Source: Alphaproteobacteria bacterium (GTDB lineage Bacteria > Pseudomonadota > Alphaproteobacteria > Sphingomonadales > Sphingomonadaceae). From it: a stretch of 64,000 nucleotides of DNA. Location: positions 111,810-175,809 of the forward strand of contig JAFAZW010000001.1 in NCBI GenBank assembly GCA_019239415.1, written 5' to 3'. The position numbers were made by a program, and so were the translations under genes. The notes below the pieces were generated by a model, which searched no databases, was not told where the DNA came from, and was given only the letters and a program-made list of their open reading frames with translations. Shown here piece after piece: positions 24,415-33,721 of this stretch; the first letter of the stretch is position 1, and every line of letters starts with the position of its first letter.

Positions 24415-25815
24415 ATGGAAGACCTGCCCACACCCTGCGCATCAATGATCGCCAATGAGCTGTCCTCCGTCAGGATAGGCTTGAAACGCCTCGACAATGC
24501 CAAGGTCATCTGGGTCAACGAGCGGGCGGGCGCGTTCGATCGGGAATATCGGGGAAGCTTCGCGGACGAGGACACTTACCGGGCGCATCTGCTCGACGCT
24601 TGCGCTTTCGTCATCGCGCGGTCGGAGCCCGCGGACGGCTATGGCTGGGCGGACCGCTACGGGGGAGCCGGCATCGGGCGGCATGGGGGGAGCGGTCGCA
24701 GCGCCATCGTGAATGGCTACAGCGTGAAAGGCATCGGCCCCACTCCCCTGCTCGGCGTCGGGGAGGGGCTCGCCCATAGCTCGGGCGGGGCGTATCTGGA
24801 GGAAGCGATCAGGGAGATCCTCTTCTCGCAGCTGCTGCAACGCATTCTTCCGCATGGCGCCTTGCCGATCCTCGCGATCATCGACACCGGCGTCGACCAG
24901 GCTTGGCACCTCGAAGACGCGATCAAGCTCGAACGGCGGGTGCTCATTGTCCGGCCCTTCTCGTTGCGTCTCGCTCATTTTGAGCGCGCGTATCGCTATT
25001 GCCCGGGAAATTATCAGGGCAAGCGGGACGACATGCGCCGGGTCCGGCACAACCTCGCTATCTTCTCGGACAGGTACGGCGTCGATTGGCTCAAGCGGAA
25101 GTTGGCGACCGGCTATCTCAACTGGGCCGAGCAGATCGCTTACGCCTCGATCCACAATCTGGCGCTCGGGACCTCCCCCTCGAACCTCGCCCTCGACGGC
25201 GGGATCCTCGATTTCGGAGCCGTTTCGACGCTACCGGTTCGAGCGAATTACGTAACTTCGCCGGGCAATACGGTGCTTGCCGAGTTCACGAAACTGACGG
25301 ATTCGCTCGCTGAGCTCGCCCTCCCGGCGAAAGATTTCGACCACTCGGCTTTCCGCGACTTCGACAGCGATCTCGAGAGCAGGATCGTGGACACCTATGA
25401 GCGCAGGCTGCTGCGCGAGCTCCTCTCACGGATCGGACTCGGCGCCTGCTACGAGCAGGTCGCGGATGATGCCCGCGCTCGCGAAGAGATCATCAGGGGG
25501 TTCCTGGCGCATCACCGGCAGGCGATGCGGTTGAGAGTGGATCTCATCGCGCCTCACTACAACGTGACGCATCCCGCCCTTCCCTCTCTGGAATCCATCT
25601 GGTCCGACGACCGCGCGGCGTCGCTCCAGATGCTCGCGTCCACGCTGGAAAGATACTTCCCAAAAGCTGAATTTGATCCGACGCAACCGGTCACCGACCT
25701 GTGGAGTGGCACGCGCGAAAGCTTGCGTCAGGAAGTCACGAACTATCTTGCAAGCTGCGGGCCGCTCGTCGACTTGGCTGAGGCGATCTCGTATTTCGGT
25801 ACGAGATGGGCCTAA
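24415..25815 (+). CDS. SelO/MchC-like protein (pseudokinase-fold, microcin maturation partner)
   Basis: A 466-residue protein with SelO-like landmarks: RHGGSGRSA (glycine/Arg segment), YSVKGIGPTPLL with Lys105, AHSSGGAYLEEAIREILFSQ, and later HNLALGTSPSNLALDGG and LDFGAV (Asn257, Asp266). SelO proteins transfer AMP to hydroxyl side chains; the catalytic NTDN motif is here TSPSN, so activity may differ. The overall pattern also fits MchC/MceJ, the partner of the HlyC-like enzyme in class IIb microcin maturation. It starts nine bases after the HlyC-like gene. The last gene of the tight operon. Confidence 0.65.
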   Translation: MEDLPTPCASMIANELSSVRIGLKRLDNAKVIWVNERAGAFDREYRGSFADEDTYRAHLLDACAFVIARSEPADGYGWADRYGGAGIGRHGGSGRSAIVNGYSVKGIGPTPLLGVGEGLAHSSGGAYLEEAIREILFSQLLQRILPHGALPILAIIDTGVDQAWHLEDAIKLERRVLIVRPFSLRLAHFERAYRYCPGNYQGKRDDMRRVRHNLAIFSDRYGVDWLKRKLATGYLNWAEQIAYASIHNLALGTSPSNLALDGGILDFGAVSTLPVRANYVTSPGNTVLAEFTKLTDSLAELALPAKDFDHSAFRDFDSDLESRIVDTYERRLLRELLSRIGLGACYEQVADDARAREEIIRGFLAHHRQAMRLRVDLIAPHYNVTHPALPSLESIWSDDRAASLQMLASTLERYFPKAEFDPTQPVTDLWSGTRESLRQEVTNYLASCGPLVDLAEAISYFGTRWA

Positions 25816-25996
25816 CTCCTGGCGCCTTGGGGAATTGCTCGCACGGTAGCAATGTCTCTGGCGCGGCGACAGCGCCCGCGGCAATTATGACGTCAGCTTA
25901 CAGACACGTCGCATTCAAGGTCTTCCCGCGCGCTGTAGATGTCCCAGCCCGACCGCTGTTCATCGTCCAGAAATCGGCTGGCTGGGAGGGAGGCAA

Positions 25997-28027
25997 ATGA
26001 TGCTTGCACAGGCTCCGCCCGCCGTCACGCAAACGGAGAGCCAATCCGAGGTCATCGAAGTCGTTGCCACCCGTCCGGATCAAGGCCTCAAGGTCGACCG
26101 GCGCACCTATCGTGTTCTGCAAACGCCACACTCGGCGCAAAAGGATGCGGTTCAGCTCCTTCGCGGACTGCCGGCTGTGACGATCACGTCCGACGACCAA
26201 ATTCTTCTCCTCGGCAGCGGAACTCCCAAAATCCTGATTGATGGTCGGCCCTATGCGGGAGACGCGCGAAAGTATCTCCGGACCCTGCATGGCACCGATA
26301 TCGAGCGGATCGAGATCATGACGAATCCCTCCGCGCAATTCTCGGCGGAGGGCACGGGCGGTATTATCAACCTCGTGCTACGTAAGCAGAATAGCGCGGA
26401 TACTTCGGGAAACGTCAGCTTCGAGGCATCGACGTTCCGCCGCCTTCAGACCGACCTGACCCTGAAGGGAAAGCAAGGGCCGTTGGCATATGAGCTCACC
26501 GCCGGCGGCAACGTCGGTTGGCAGTCCCGGTGGTCCTTTGAACGGCGGCGAGGCGTGCGGGCGACGCCTGCCGGGGAGGAGTCAATGGTCGTCGAGAATG
26601 GCAATGGCGGCTACCGAGGCACCGACGGACGCTTGAATGGCAAGCTCACCTACGATCTCGGTGCAAGGACAAGCGTGTCCGCGAGCGTCGTCGGCGGCGG
26701 CGGGGTCGACGAGCTTTTCAGCGCTGGCAATCTTGAAAGTCCAACGCCCGGTTCTTCGTCGGTCTCGGAACGCCGGGTCGTACGCAGCGTCGCAAGTTTT
26801 CTCACGGCCGGCCTCAATGTCGAGCACAAAGGGGAACGGGACGGCGACACCTTCAGCATTGCCGCGCAGCTGTACGGGAATCCCCAGGTGCGGGATGCCA
26901 CCACGGCCCGGTTCGGCGATGGCAGTTCATTTTCCGCCGAGGAGCGCAAGAAGGCTCTGGAAACCCACATTCAGACGGATTGGGCTCGCCAGGTCGGCAA
27001 GGGCCAGCTGCTATCGCTCGGTGGGAGCTGGGATCTCAACACCAGTTCGTTTCTATATCGTTTTGCAAGCCAGGGCGCTGGCGCCGCGCTCGGCCTGGAT
27101 ACCGCCGATCAGTACGAGGCGACCAGCAGCACGCTCGCGGCGTACGCGAGCTTCCAGCAGTCGCTCGGCAAACTGACGGTGCTTGCCGGCATCCGCGGGG
27201 AACGGAACACACTCGAGGTGACCAGTTTCGCCCCCACGGGAGTGAAGACCGATCGAACGCATCTCTTCCCGAGCGCTCACATCAAATATGTGCTCGGCAA
27301 AGGCCTCGATCTGACTGCGAGCTACAGCAAGCGCATCGATCGCGTGCCGCTGCAGTATCTGCGGCCTTACGGTTCGGTCGAGGATTCGGTTACGCTCTTC
27401 GAGGGCAATCCCCACCTCCGGGACCAATCGACCGACGCCTACGAGATGAACCTGCACTATCGGGCCAAGAAGGTCGAGGCGGGAGTCATCGCCTATGTTC
27501 GCCAAACGAATGACCTTTGGAGCAAGAGCTACTCCGTAACGGGGGGCGGAGCAGCTACCTATACGTATGTCAACGCCGGGCGCCGCCAGGACAGCGGAGC
27601 GCAGGTCGATGTGAGTGCACCACTGCTGCCCCGGGTCAAGGCGAATGCGAGCATCAACCTTTTCCACCAGCGAGGACCGATCGAGACCGAGGCCGGGCGC
27701 CAGACCTATGCATCGTTCCGGTACACGACCACCGGAACCCTCCAATGGACCTCTCCCGACCGGGGGAAGGTGCCGGGCGACGTGGCGCAGCTGCAATGGA
27801 CCTACAATGGCCCGTCGCGGAGCTTTCAACTGCGGGAGCTCGCATGGTATGATGTGACGCTGAGCTATACGAGGAGCTTCACTCGCGAACTTTCGCTGTC
27901 GGCCACCTTCCGGTACCAAGGTCCTTACCGGTACCAGCTGTCGGCGCCCTTGATCCGGGAAGAGTATTCTAGGCGACGATCGCCGGAGTTCAGCGTCAAG
28001 CTGCTCAGGACATTTGGAAGACACTAG
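25997..28027 (+). CDS. TonB-dependent outer-membrane receptor lacking an obvious signal peptide
   Basis: A 676-residue receptor. A TonB-box-like stretch (SEVIEVVATRP) is followed by a plug domain (about 40-130; KDAVQLLRGLPAVTI, IERIEIMTNPSAQFSAEGTG, GIINLV) and a beta-barrel with the OMP_b-brl_3-type end (LLRTFGRH). ATG at 25997 is directly preceded by GGGAGGGAGG, yet the protein starts MMLAQAPPAV, which looks like the end of a signal peptide without its hydrophobic core, and no upstream frame supplies one. It lies 181 bases after the operon and could take up the peptide product or a related siderophore. The truncated N-terminus is real unless a sequencing error hides it. Confidence 0.85.
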   Translation: MMLAQAPPAVTQTESQSEVIEVVATRPDQGLKVDRRTYRVLQTPHSAQKDAVQLLRGLPAVTITSDDQILLLGSGTPKILIDGRPYAGDARKYLRTLHGTDIERIEIMTNPSAQFSAEGTGGIINLVLRKQNSADTSGNVSFEASTFRRLQTDLTLKGKQGPLAYELTAGGNVGWQSRWSFERRRGVRATPAGEESMVVENGNGGYRGTDGRLNGKLTYDLGARTSVSASVVGGGGVDELFSAGNLESPTPGSSSVSERRVVRSVASFLTAGLNVEHKGERDGDTFSIAAQLYGNPQVRDATTARFGDGSSFSAEERKKALETHIQTDWARQVGKGQLLSLGGSWDLNTSSFLYRFASQGAGAALGLDTADQYEATSSTLAAYASFQQSLGKLTVLAGIRGERNTLEVTSFAPTGVKTDRTHLFPSAHIKYVLGKGLDLTASYSKRIDRVPLQYLRPYGSVEDSVTLFEGNPHLRDQSTDAYEMNLHYRAKKVEAGVIAYVRQTNDLWSKSYSVTGGGAATYTYVNAGRRQDSGAQVDVSAPLLPRVKANASINLFHQRGPIETEAGRQTYASFRYTTTGTLQWTSPDRGKVPGDVAQLQWTYNGPSRSFQLRELAWYDVTLSYTRSFTRELSLSATFRYQGPYRYQLSAPLIREEYSRRRSPEFSVKLLRTFGRH

Positions 28028-28055
28028 CCGCACATGGTGGCTGCTTGTGTGCGCT

Positions 28056-29501
28056 TCACCTTGGCGGCGCCGCGCGACTCTCTCCGCTCGCGCGGTTGGC
28101 GCGATGGAGACGCAGCAATAGCTCCCCATAGGCGGTCCGCTCGGCCCGCTCCTCATTCCGGCGCATGCAATCCTGCTGGAGGGCCTCCCAACGCGAGCCG
28201 CCGAGCTTCGACAGGAGGCGGTCGATGGCGGCAAGAAACGAGGCGCGATCCGACGGTTCGAAGAGGAAGCCCGTGACGCCATCGGTAACAGTATCCGGCA
28301 GACCTCCCACCCGGGAGACAACCGGGACGCAGCCGTAAAGCTGCGCATGCTGCTGGCTCAGCCCGCACGGCTCGGTCAGAGACGGCATGAGGAGACCATC
28401 GGCACCGCTCAGCAGGAGGCGGGCGTCTTCTTCGTTATAGGGGGTCATCAGCGCCACGCGACCCGGGTTCGCCGCTTCGAGGTTTCTCGCCGCGTTGACA
28501 AGCGGCTGGTCTCCCTCGCCGGCAATGACGAGACGGCATCCCCGGTCCAACAGGGCGCTCACTTGCTTGAACAGGAACTCGAAGCCCTTCGCCTTCGTCA
28601 TTCGACTGAGCGTGGCGAGAATAGGCCTTCCGCTCCGTGGCCAATTCAGGCGCTTCTCCAGAGCCTCCCGATTAACGCTTCGGCGCCGGAGCGTGGAAAT
28701 TCCGTAGGGGGCAGGGATGAAATTGTCGCAGGCCGGATTCCAGACCTCCGTCTCGGGCCAGTTGATGATCGAGACCAGCTTTTTCCTGGCCCTTTCACGC
28801 ATGTAATACCAATTGAAGCGGCTGCGCTCCGCCATCTCCTCGACATAACGGGGACTGACCGTCGTCACCACGTCGGCGAGATGCAACCCCGCCTGCAGGA
28901 AGCTGAAGCCGGAGAACAGTTCGGCGGCCTCGGTGACATCGGCGTTCTTGCCGAGTTCCAGGCTCCCGATCTCGCTCTTCGGAAACCGGCCCTGGAACAT
29001 GAAATTCTGGACGGTCAGGACGACGGGAATGCCTACCCGATCGTCGAGATAAGCGGGGGTGAGCCCCGCATGCCAGTCGTGGATATGAAGAATGTCCGGT
29101 GGCGGAAGTTCTGTGCTACCATTCGCTATGGAGGCAGCGGCACGGCAGAGAACACCGAAACGCTGCGCGTTGTCGCTCCACGGGGTTCTGAAGCTCTCCA
29201 TGTATAGATTGCCAGGACGGTCATAGAGCGGGTCACACCGGACGACCACGATCTCCATGCCGTGCATATGCTGGACCACAAGTTCCACTTGATGGTCAAG
29301 CGCGAGGACCTTGCCGCGCGTGGTCGCGTCGGATCCGAGGTTACGGATAATAGACCTGTAGCCAGGAATTACGACCCGTACATCGAAACCATAATCACGC
29401 AGGGATGCAGCGATGGAATAGACCATATCGCCAAGACCACCCGTCTTGGCCAGCGGCCAGAACTCGGCCGTCACAAGCGTGACTGCAAGCTTTGCGCTCA
29501 C
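28056..29501 (-). CDS. Glycogen/starch synthase-like glycosyltransferase (GT5)
   Basis: A 481-residue GT-B glycosyltransferase. The N-terminal nucleotide-sugar signature KTGGLGDMVYSIAASL, the DILHIHDWHAGLTPAYL stretch and the C-terminal PSLTEPCGLSQQHAQLYG motif are those of ADP-glucose:glycogen synthases. No glgB, glgC or glgP is nearby; the gene is embedded in the peptide island. It may be a displaced glycogen gene or a dedicated glycosyltransferase. Start uncertain: GTG at 29501 or TTG at 29513, neither with a clear ribosome-binding site. It converges with the receptor gene, 28 bases apart. Confidence 0.82.
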   Translation of the reverse strand: MSAKLAVTLVTAEFWPLAKTGGLGDMVYSIAASLRDYGFDVRVVIPGYRSIIRNLGSDATTRGKVLALDHQVELVVQHMHGMEIVVVRCDPLYDRPGNLYMESFRTPWSDNAQRFGVLCRAAASIANGSTELPPPDILHIHDWHAGLTPAYLDDRVGIPVVLTVQNFMFQGRFPKSEIGSLELGKNADVTEAAELFSGFSFLQAGLHLADVVTTVSPRYVEEMAERSRFNWYYMRERARKKLVSIINWPETEVWNPACDNFIPAPYGISTLRRRSVNREALEKRLNWPRSGRPILATLSRMTKAKGFEFLFKQVSALLDRGCRLVIAGEGDQPLVNAARNLEAANPGRVALMTPYNEEDARLLLSGADGLLMPSLTEPCGLSQQHAQLYGCVPVVSRVGGLPDTVTDGVTGFLFEPSDRASFLAAIDRLLSKLGGSRWEALQQDCMRRNEERAERTAYGELLLRLHRANRASGESRAAPPR

Positions 29502-29812
29502 CCTGCCGCCCAAATCCGCGTCAGGTATGGAACACGCCTCATGTGCATACGTGACAATTTCTGCCTATACCGTCGCGACCGGTGACCTTACCCCAAGCAT
29601 AAACTGGACGCCCGCCCGAGACTACCCCTCTCGAGATCAGCGCCCATGACCCGCACCGGGGCAGAGGGACCGGGATCAACTGAGTCTTGCTAGTGACCTT
29701 CGGTGGGTTCCGCGGACATCAACTCGGTCACGGTCGGTCCGGATACCACGGAGTCGTCCGGAGACAATTCCGCATCGCGAGCCCATCGGAACCGACCATA
29801 CGACGCCCGGCG

Positions 29813-30607
29813 TCAACTCCTAGGACGCCAAAGCGTGTAGATATCACCCCCGCTTTGCCGTGCCAGATCCGGCGAGCTGTTTATGATGTCGTCTTGGTCC
29901 CGGCCGTACAAGCTGCGGGGCTGGTTATCGATGTGATAGGTCCATTCCCAACAAAGGCGCCACCCGGCGGTTCGGGCCTCAATCGCGAGGTTGTCCGGGT
30001 CGATGCGACGAAAGGGAACACAGCCCGGATTTTCGCGGCGGCTGGCGACCTCGTCGAAACGAGCCCGGTCGATCGTATCGACGCGAGCCCTTCCGTCGTC
30101 CAGATACGACAGGCCGTAGGATTCCTCGTCGACCGGCGAGCGGCTGAAGGCAAGAACCAGCACTCCGTCGGAGGATGACACTTCCGCTAATTTCTTGAGA
30201 ATCCTCGGGACCATGGTCGTGGGCACGTGCTGCACAACGTGACTGCAGAGGATGAGATCATACGGGCCGCCGTCGACGTCCATGATCGAGCCGTGTTCGA
30301 ACTGCACGGCCGTGTCGGCGATGGGTGCCTGCGCTTTCGCCTGCGCTATCCGGTGGGAATCGGGATCAACCGCGGTAATGCGCGCTGCAAACTTGGCCAC
30401 CCACGGCAGAAGCCGTCCCCAGCCGCACCCGGCATCGAGACCGTTCACTGCCTCGCGGGATGGCAGGAGGGTCCTCAGCTTCCGATCCAGGCGGTCGCGG
30501 CCGCGCCTTGCACTCTCGTTCCAGTATCCGGGAAACGGCTCCCATTGCTCGATACCAGCCGTCATGATCTCGTCGTTGGTATCCGGATACCGATAGCCGT
30601 TTGGCAT
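29813..30607 (-). CDS. Class I SAM-dependent methyltransferase
   Basis: A 264-residue methyltransferase with the classical motifs: I, NGLDAGCGWGRLLPW; II, ITAVDPDSHRIAQAKA; and a post-motif PYDLILCSHVVQHVP. Its N-terminal segment (MPNGYRYPDTNDEIM) and Trp-rich C-terminus are not diagnostic of a substrate. ATG at 30607 has a good ribosome-binding site (AGGGG, six bases). It probably belongs to the same minus-strand group as the DUF416, exporter 2 and HlyD-like genes. In-frame sequence after the stop continues to look weakly protein-like for about 35 codons, so recent truncation is possible. Confidence 0.82.
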   Translation of the reverse strand: MPNGYRYPDTNDEIMTAGIEQWEPFPGYWNESARRGRDRLDRKLRTLLPSREAVNGLDAGCGWGRLLPWVAKFAARITAVDPDSHRIAQAKAQAPIADTAVQFEHGSIMDVDGGPYDLILCSHVVQHVPTTMVPRILKKLAEVSSSDGVLVLAFSRSPVDEESYGLSYLDDGRARVDTIDRARFDEVASRRENPGCVPFRRIDPDNLAIEARTAGWRLCWEWTYHIDNQPRSLYGRDQDDIINSSPDLARQSGGDIYTLWRPRS

Positions 30608-30928
30608 TCTTTTCCCCTAAAAAGAATCCCGATTCGATGGGACCGGACATACCGACTTAGCAGCAATCACCGTGATGGCGAGACTACCATTGGACCCGAC
30701 GGTTCTCGTTCTCCGCGCTGACCTGGAAAGTTATTCCGACAACGTTCAGCTGCTGCCGGGTCGGTCGGTTGGTCGGCCGCGATCCTGTCGCGCGTCTCGC
30801 AGACGACCGCCCGTCCGCCTGCGGTGAGGCGGTCGAGGGCGTCCGGGATTGGCCGAGGACGATATCCTTGAGAAGCGGCCCGTCTGCCGCCGCTCCGGCA
30901 CCGGACCGAACCCACAAGGCGCGCCCGC
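30608..30928. other. Intergenic stretch, possible small minus-strand frame
   Basis: About 320 bases between the methyltransferase start and the DUF416 stop. An open minus-strand frame ends at 30684 with LNVVGITFQVSAENENRR near its C-terminus and somewhat coding-like third-position GC, but no start with a ribosome-binding site was found. It could hide the missing precursor for exporter 2, but I do not call a gene. Confidence 0.3.
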
Positions 30929-31510
30929 TTATCCTTCCTTCAGGCAATTTTCCGCGCGCGATTGCGCAACGATTCTCCGCAAGGAGTCGGGCCGTGCCGA
31001 TCGCAGCGCGGCGACGATACCGATGAGATCCCGCTGCTGCCGTTCCACTTCTCGTATCGTGAGCGGATGGGAGCGGATGCACCGCTCGGCGGCGGTGGTA
31101 TAGTGGTCGACAGCGAGCCGTCGTGACACGTAGCGATCGACGCTGTCATACGCCCGCCTCGCTGCCCACGCGCCGTTGCGCGCCGGATCGTCGCCCAGCG
31201 CGCGTATCGCATAGGCCGCTGCAGCGAGGGCATCCTCGCCAAGCGCGGCGGCGAAGCCGGGCTCGTCCTCCTCGTCCGGCATCGCCGCAAGCAGCCGGTC
31301 CTCTGCCTCCTTTGCGTCGAAGGGCTTGCCATCGAGCAGGAACGCGCAGAGCTCGTCGAGGGCAGCGGCGATCAATGCTACGTGACCACCCCCGCATTCG
31401 GCGTTCGCGTTGGCGAGCCGCCCGGCGCAGGCCGCGGCGAAGCAAGCCTGCCCCGGCCAGGGTGCCTGCTCCAACGCGGCAATCAGACTGTCCTCGTCAA
31501 AGCGCCTCAT
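30929..31510 (-). CDS. DUF416 (YjaG)-like protein
   Basis: A 193-residue, all-helical cytoplasmic protein resembling DUF416: an N-terminal QACFAAACAGRLANANAE block (the family's ACAER-type helix), then IAAALDELCAFL and a long helical middle with acidic DEEDEPGF. The C-terminal LTIREVERQQRDLIGIVAAL resembles the family's end. No biochemical role is known for DUF416. It follows exporter 2 on the same strand, 94 bases from its stop, so it probably belongs to the second export locus. ATG at 31510 is used; a TTG six bases upstream is possible. Confidence 0.65.
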   Translation of the reverse strand: MRRFDEDSLIAALEQAPWPGQACFAAACAGRLANANAECGGGHVALIAAALDELCAFLLDGKPFDAKEAEDRLLAAMPDEEDEPGFAAALGEDALAAAAYAIRALGDDPARNGAWAARRAYDSVDRYVSRRLAVDHYTTAAERCIRSHPLTIREVERQQRDLIGIVAALRSARPDSLRRIVAQSRAENCLKEG

Positions 31511-31603
31511 TGCCAAAGATCGTCCACCATTGCCCCCTGCAGACCCTTCGCGACGCGAGGGGTTCCAGAGTGGGATCGCCCGCTCCCAATTCCTCGAACC
31601 CGC

Positions 31604-33721
31604 TCAACCTTGCTGCGACGCCTGCGGAGACAGCTTGCCCGCATTGAGGGCGAGCACGCGATCGGCGCTGGCGATCGTCTCCCGCCGGTGCGCCACGATG
31701 ACCCGGGTTATGCCCAAGCCCCTGATGGCGCGGTTCACCTCTTTCTCGAGCGCCTCGTCGAGGTGCGAAGTGCCCTCATCCATGAACAGGATGCGCGGCC
31801 GGCGGTAGAGCGCCCGCGCGATCAGGATGCGCTGCCGCTGGCCTCCCGACAGCGCGCTCCCCATGTCGCCGACGAGCGTTTCGTAGCCCATGGCCATGGC
31901 ATCGATGTCGCCGCTGATCGCGGCGGCTTTCGCCGCTTCGCGGACTCGCGCCATGTCGGCATCTTCGTCGAACATCGCGATATTCTCCGCGATCGAGCCG
32001 GCGAACAAAGTATCCTCCTGCAGGACCGCGGCGATCTGACGGTGATAATTCTTGAAGCCGAAGAGCGGGAGCGCCGCCCCGTCGACCAGGACCTCGCCCC
32101 GCGTCGGTTCGACCAGGCCGACCATGATCTGGAGGAGCGTGGACTTACCTCCGCCCGAGGGTCCGGTGATCGCGACCGATTCCCCGTCTGCGATAGCCAG
32201 ATCGATGCCGCTGAGCACGAATGGGTCCTCCGGCCCGTAGCGGTAATAGACATCGCGCAGTTCGATCCTGCCGCGCAGCTCCACCTCGGCGCCCGCCGGC
32301 ATCTTGAAGCTGACGTCGTCGTCGGACAGGGCGATATCGGCAACCCGCTCCAGGTGCAGTCCGATCATGCCGTAGGCGCTGGCCTTATCGACCAGCGAAG
32401 CGCCGGCGAGGAGAAACTGCGTCTTGTAGGCGAGGTAGGCGAACACCATGCCGATGCTGAACCCGCCCTTGATGACGAGCGACAGCGCGAGCCACACCAC
32501 GGCCACGTTTTCGAGCGCGAACAAGGTCGTCTGCAGCGCGGTCTGGATGTTCGCGAACTTCTGCAGGCGCACGCTGGCGTTGACCGAGTCCGTCATCCGC
32601 GCCTGCCACAGCGCGTGGCGCAGCGTTTCCTTGGCCGAAAGGCGAAGCGAGCGGATGCCATGGAGGCTTTCGATCAGAATCGACTGCTCGCGCCCCCCCG
32701 AGACGAGCATGTCGTCCTGTGCCGCGCGCTGCATGCCGAAGAGGACCCATCGCACCGCCGCGTAGAGGAGGAGCGCCAGGGCGGAGACGAGCGACAGCGT
32801 CGGCGAGTAGACCATCATCAGCGTGAAGGTCAGCAAGGCGAGCAGCCCGTCGACGAAGACGGCGGGCGCATTCTCCGCGAGCATCTGGCGGATGGGAAGG
32901 ATCGACTGGAAGCGCGAGAGAATATCGCCGACGTGACGCGTGCCGAACCAATCCACCGGCAGGCGGAACAGCTTGCGAGCGACGGCCGACGACAGGCCGT
33001 AGCCGAACGACGCGCCGGCCGAGAGGAGCACCGTCGCGCGCAGCAGCGTGACCACGCCGGTCAGGACCGCGAACAGGCCGAAGCCGATCGCGAGAACCGA
33101 AAGGAAGCCGAGGTTGAGCTCGGGAACCGCGGTGTCGACGGCAAGCTGCAGATAATAAGGCGAAACCAGCGCGAACGCCTGCAGCATCAGCGAGAGCAGG
33201 ACGGTCTGGGTCACGGCGCGCTTGAGGCCTCGGATCCGCGTCCACAGCTGCCGCAGGCGCACGCGCTGGCGCGCCTCTCCCGGTTCGAAATCGACGGAGG
33301 GCTCCAGCTCCAGCGCCACGCCAGTGAAATGATCGGAGACTTCGGCGAGCCGCATCCAGCCGCTGCGCCCGCCGGGATTGTGGATCAGCGCCTTGCGGTT
33401 GGAGACCGCCTCGAGGACGACGAAGTGATTGAGGTCCCAATGGAGGATCGCCGGGAGTGCGAGCTCGCCGAGCGCCTCGAACTCGACGCGCAGCGGCCGC
33501 GGCGTGAGCCCGAGCGCATCGGCGATCGTCATCAAGGCGCGCAGCGTCAGACCGCGCGACGAGGGCGGGAACCTGCGGCGCAACGTCCCCATGTCGAGGC
33601 GCAGCCCGTGAAAGTCGGCCACCATGCCGAGACAGGCAAGCCCGCATTCCGCCACCTGCGTCTGGCGGATGAGGCGGACTCTGCGGCGGCCGAACAGGCC
33701 GAGCGACTGGCCCTCCGTCAC
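31604..33721 (-). CDS. Peptidase-containing ABC exporter 2 (C39 peptidase + ABC)
   Basis: A 705-residue relative of exporter 1. The C39 domain has the Cys (RQTQVAECGLACL) and His (LNHFVVLE), but the usual Asp of the HDP motif is Asn (LIHNPGG, codon AAT). Membrane segments span about 160-430. The ABC domain carries GPSGGGKST, SGGQRQR, ILFMDEGTSHLDEAL and VAHRRET. GTG at 33721 overlaps the stop of the HlyD-like gene as GTGA and has GGAG seven bases upstream; ATG at 33757 is an alternative. It probably exports a leader peptide together with the upstream adaptor. Its own precursor was not found. Confidence 0.92.
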   Translation of the reverse strand: MTEGQSLGLFGRRRVRLIRQTQVAECGLACLGMVADFHGLRLDMGTLRRRFPPSSRGLTLRALMTIADALGLTPRPLRVEFEALGELALPAILHWDLNHFVVLEAVSNRKALIHNPGGRSGWMRLAEVSDHFTGVALELEPSVDFEPGEARQRVRLRQLWTRIRGLKRAVTQTVLLSLMLQAFALVSPYYLQLAVDTAVPELNLGFLSVLAIGFGLFAVLTGVVTLLRATVLLSAGASFGYGLSSAVARKLFRLPVDWFGTRHVGDILSRFQSILPIRQMLAENAPAVFVDGLLALLTFTLMMVYSPTLSLVSALALLLYAAVRWVLFGMQRAAQDDMLVSGGREQSILIESLHGIRSLRLSAKETLRHALWQARMTDSVNASVRLQKFANIQTALQTTLFALENVAVVWLALSLVIKGGFSIGMVFAYLAYKTQFLLAGASLVDKASAYGMIGLHLERVADIALSDDDVSFKMPAGAEVELRGRIELRDVYYRYGPEDPFVLSGIDLAIADGESVAITGPSGGGKSTLLQIMVGLVEPTRGEVLVDGAALPLFGFKNYHRQIAAVLQEDTLFAGSIAENIAMFDEDADMARVREAAKAAAISGDIDAMAMGYETLVGDMGSALSGGQRQRILIARALYRRPRILFMDEGTSHLDEALEKEVNRAIRGLGITRVIVAHRRETIASADRVLALNAGKLSPQASQQG

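Noticed and set aside
28056..29501. Reading the GT5 gene as proof of a glycogen operon
   Set aside because: No branching enzyme, ADP-glucose pyrophosphorylase or phosphorylase is near; only the family assignment is kept.
29514..29812. Small gene between the glycosyltransferase and the methyltransferase
   Set aside because: Only very short frames without ribosome-binding sites; the longest is an in-frame trailer of the methyltransferase after its stop.
30684..30920. Small minus-strand frame as precursor for exporter 2
   Set aside because: No start codon with a ribosome-binding site and no double-glycine leader pattern; kept only as a remark on the intergenic entry.
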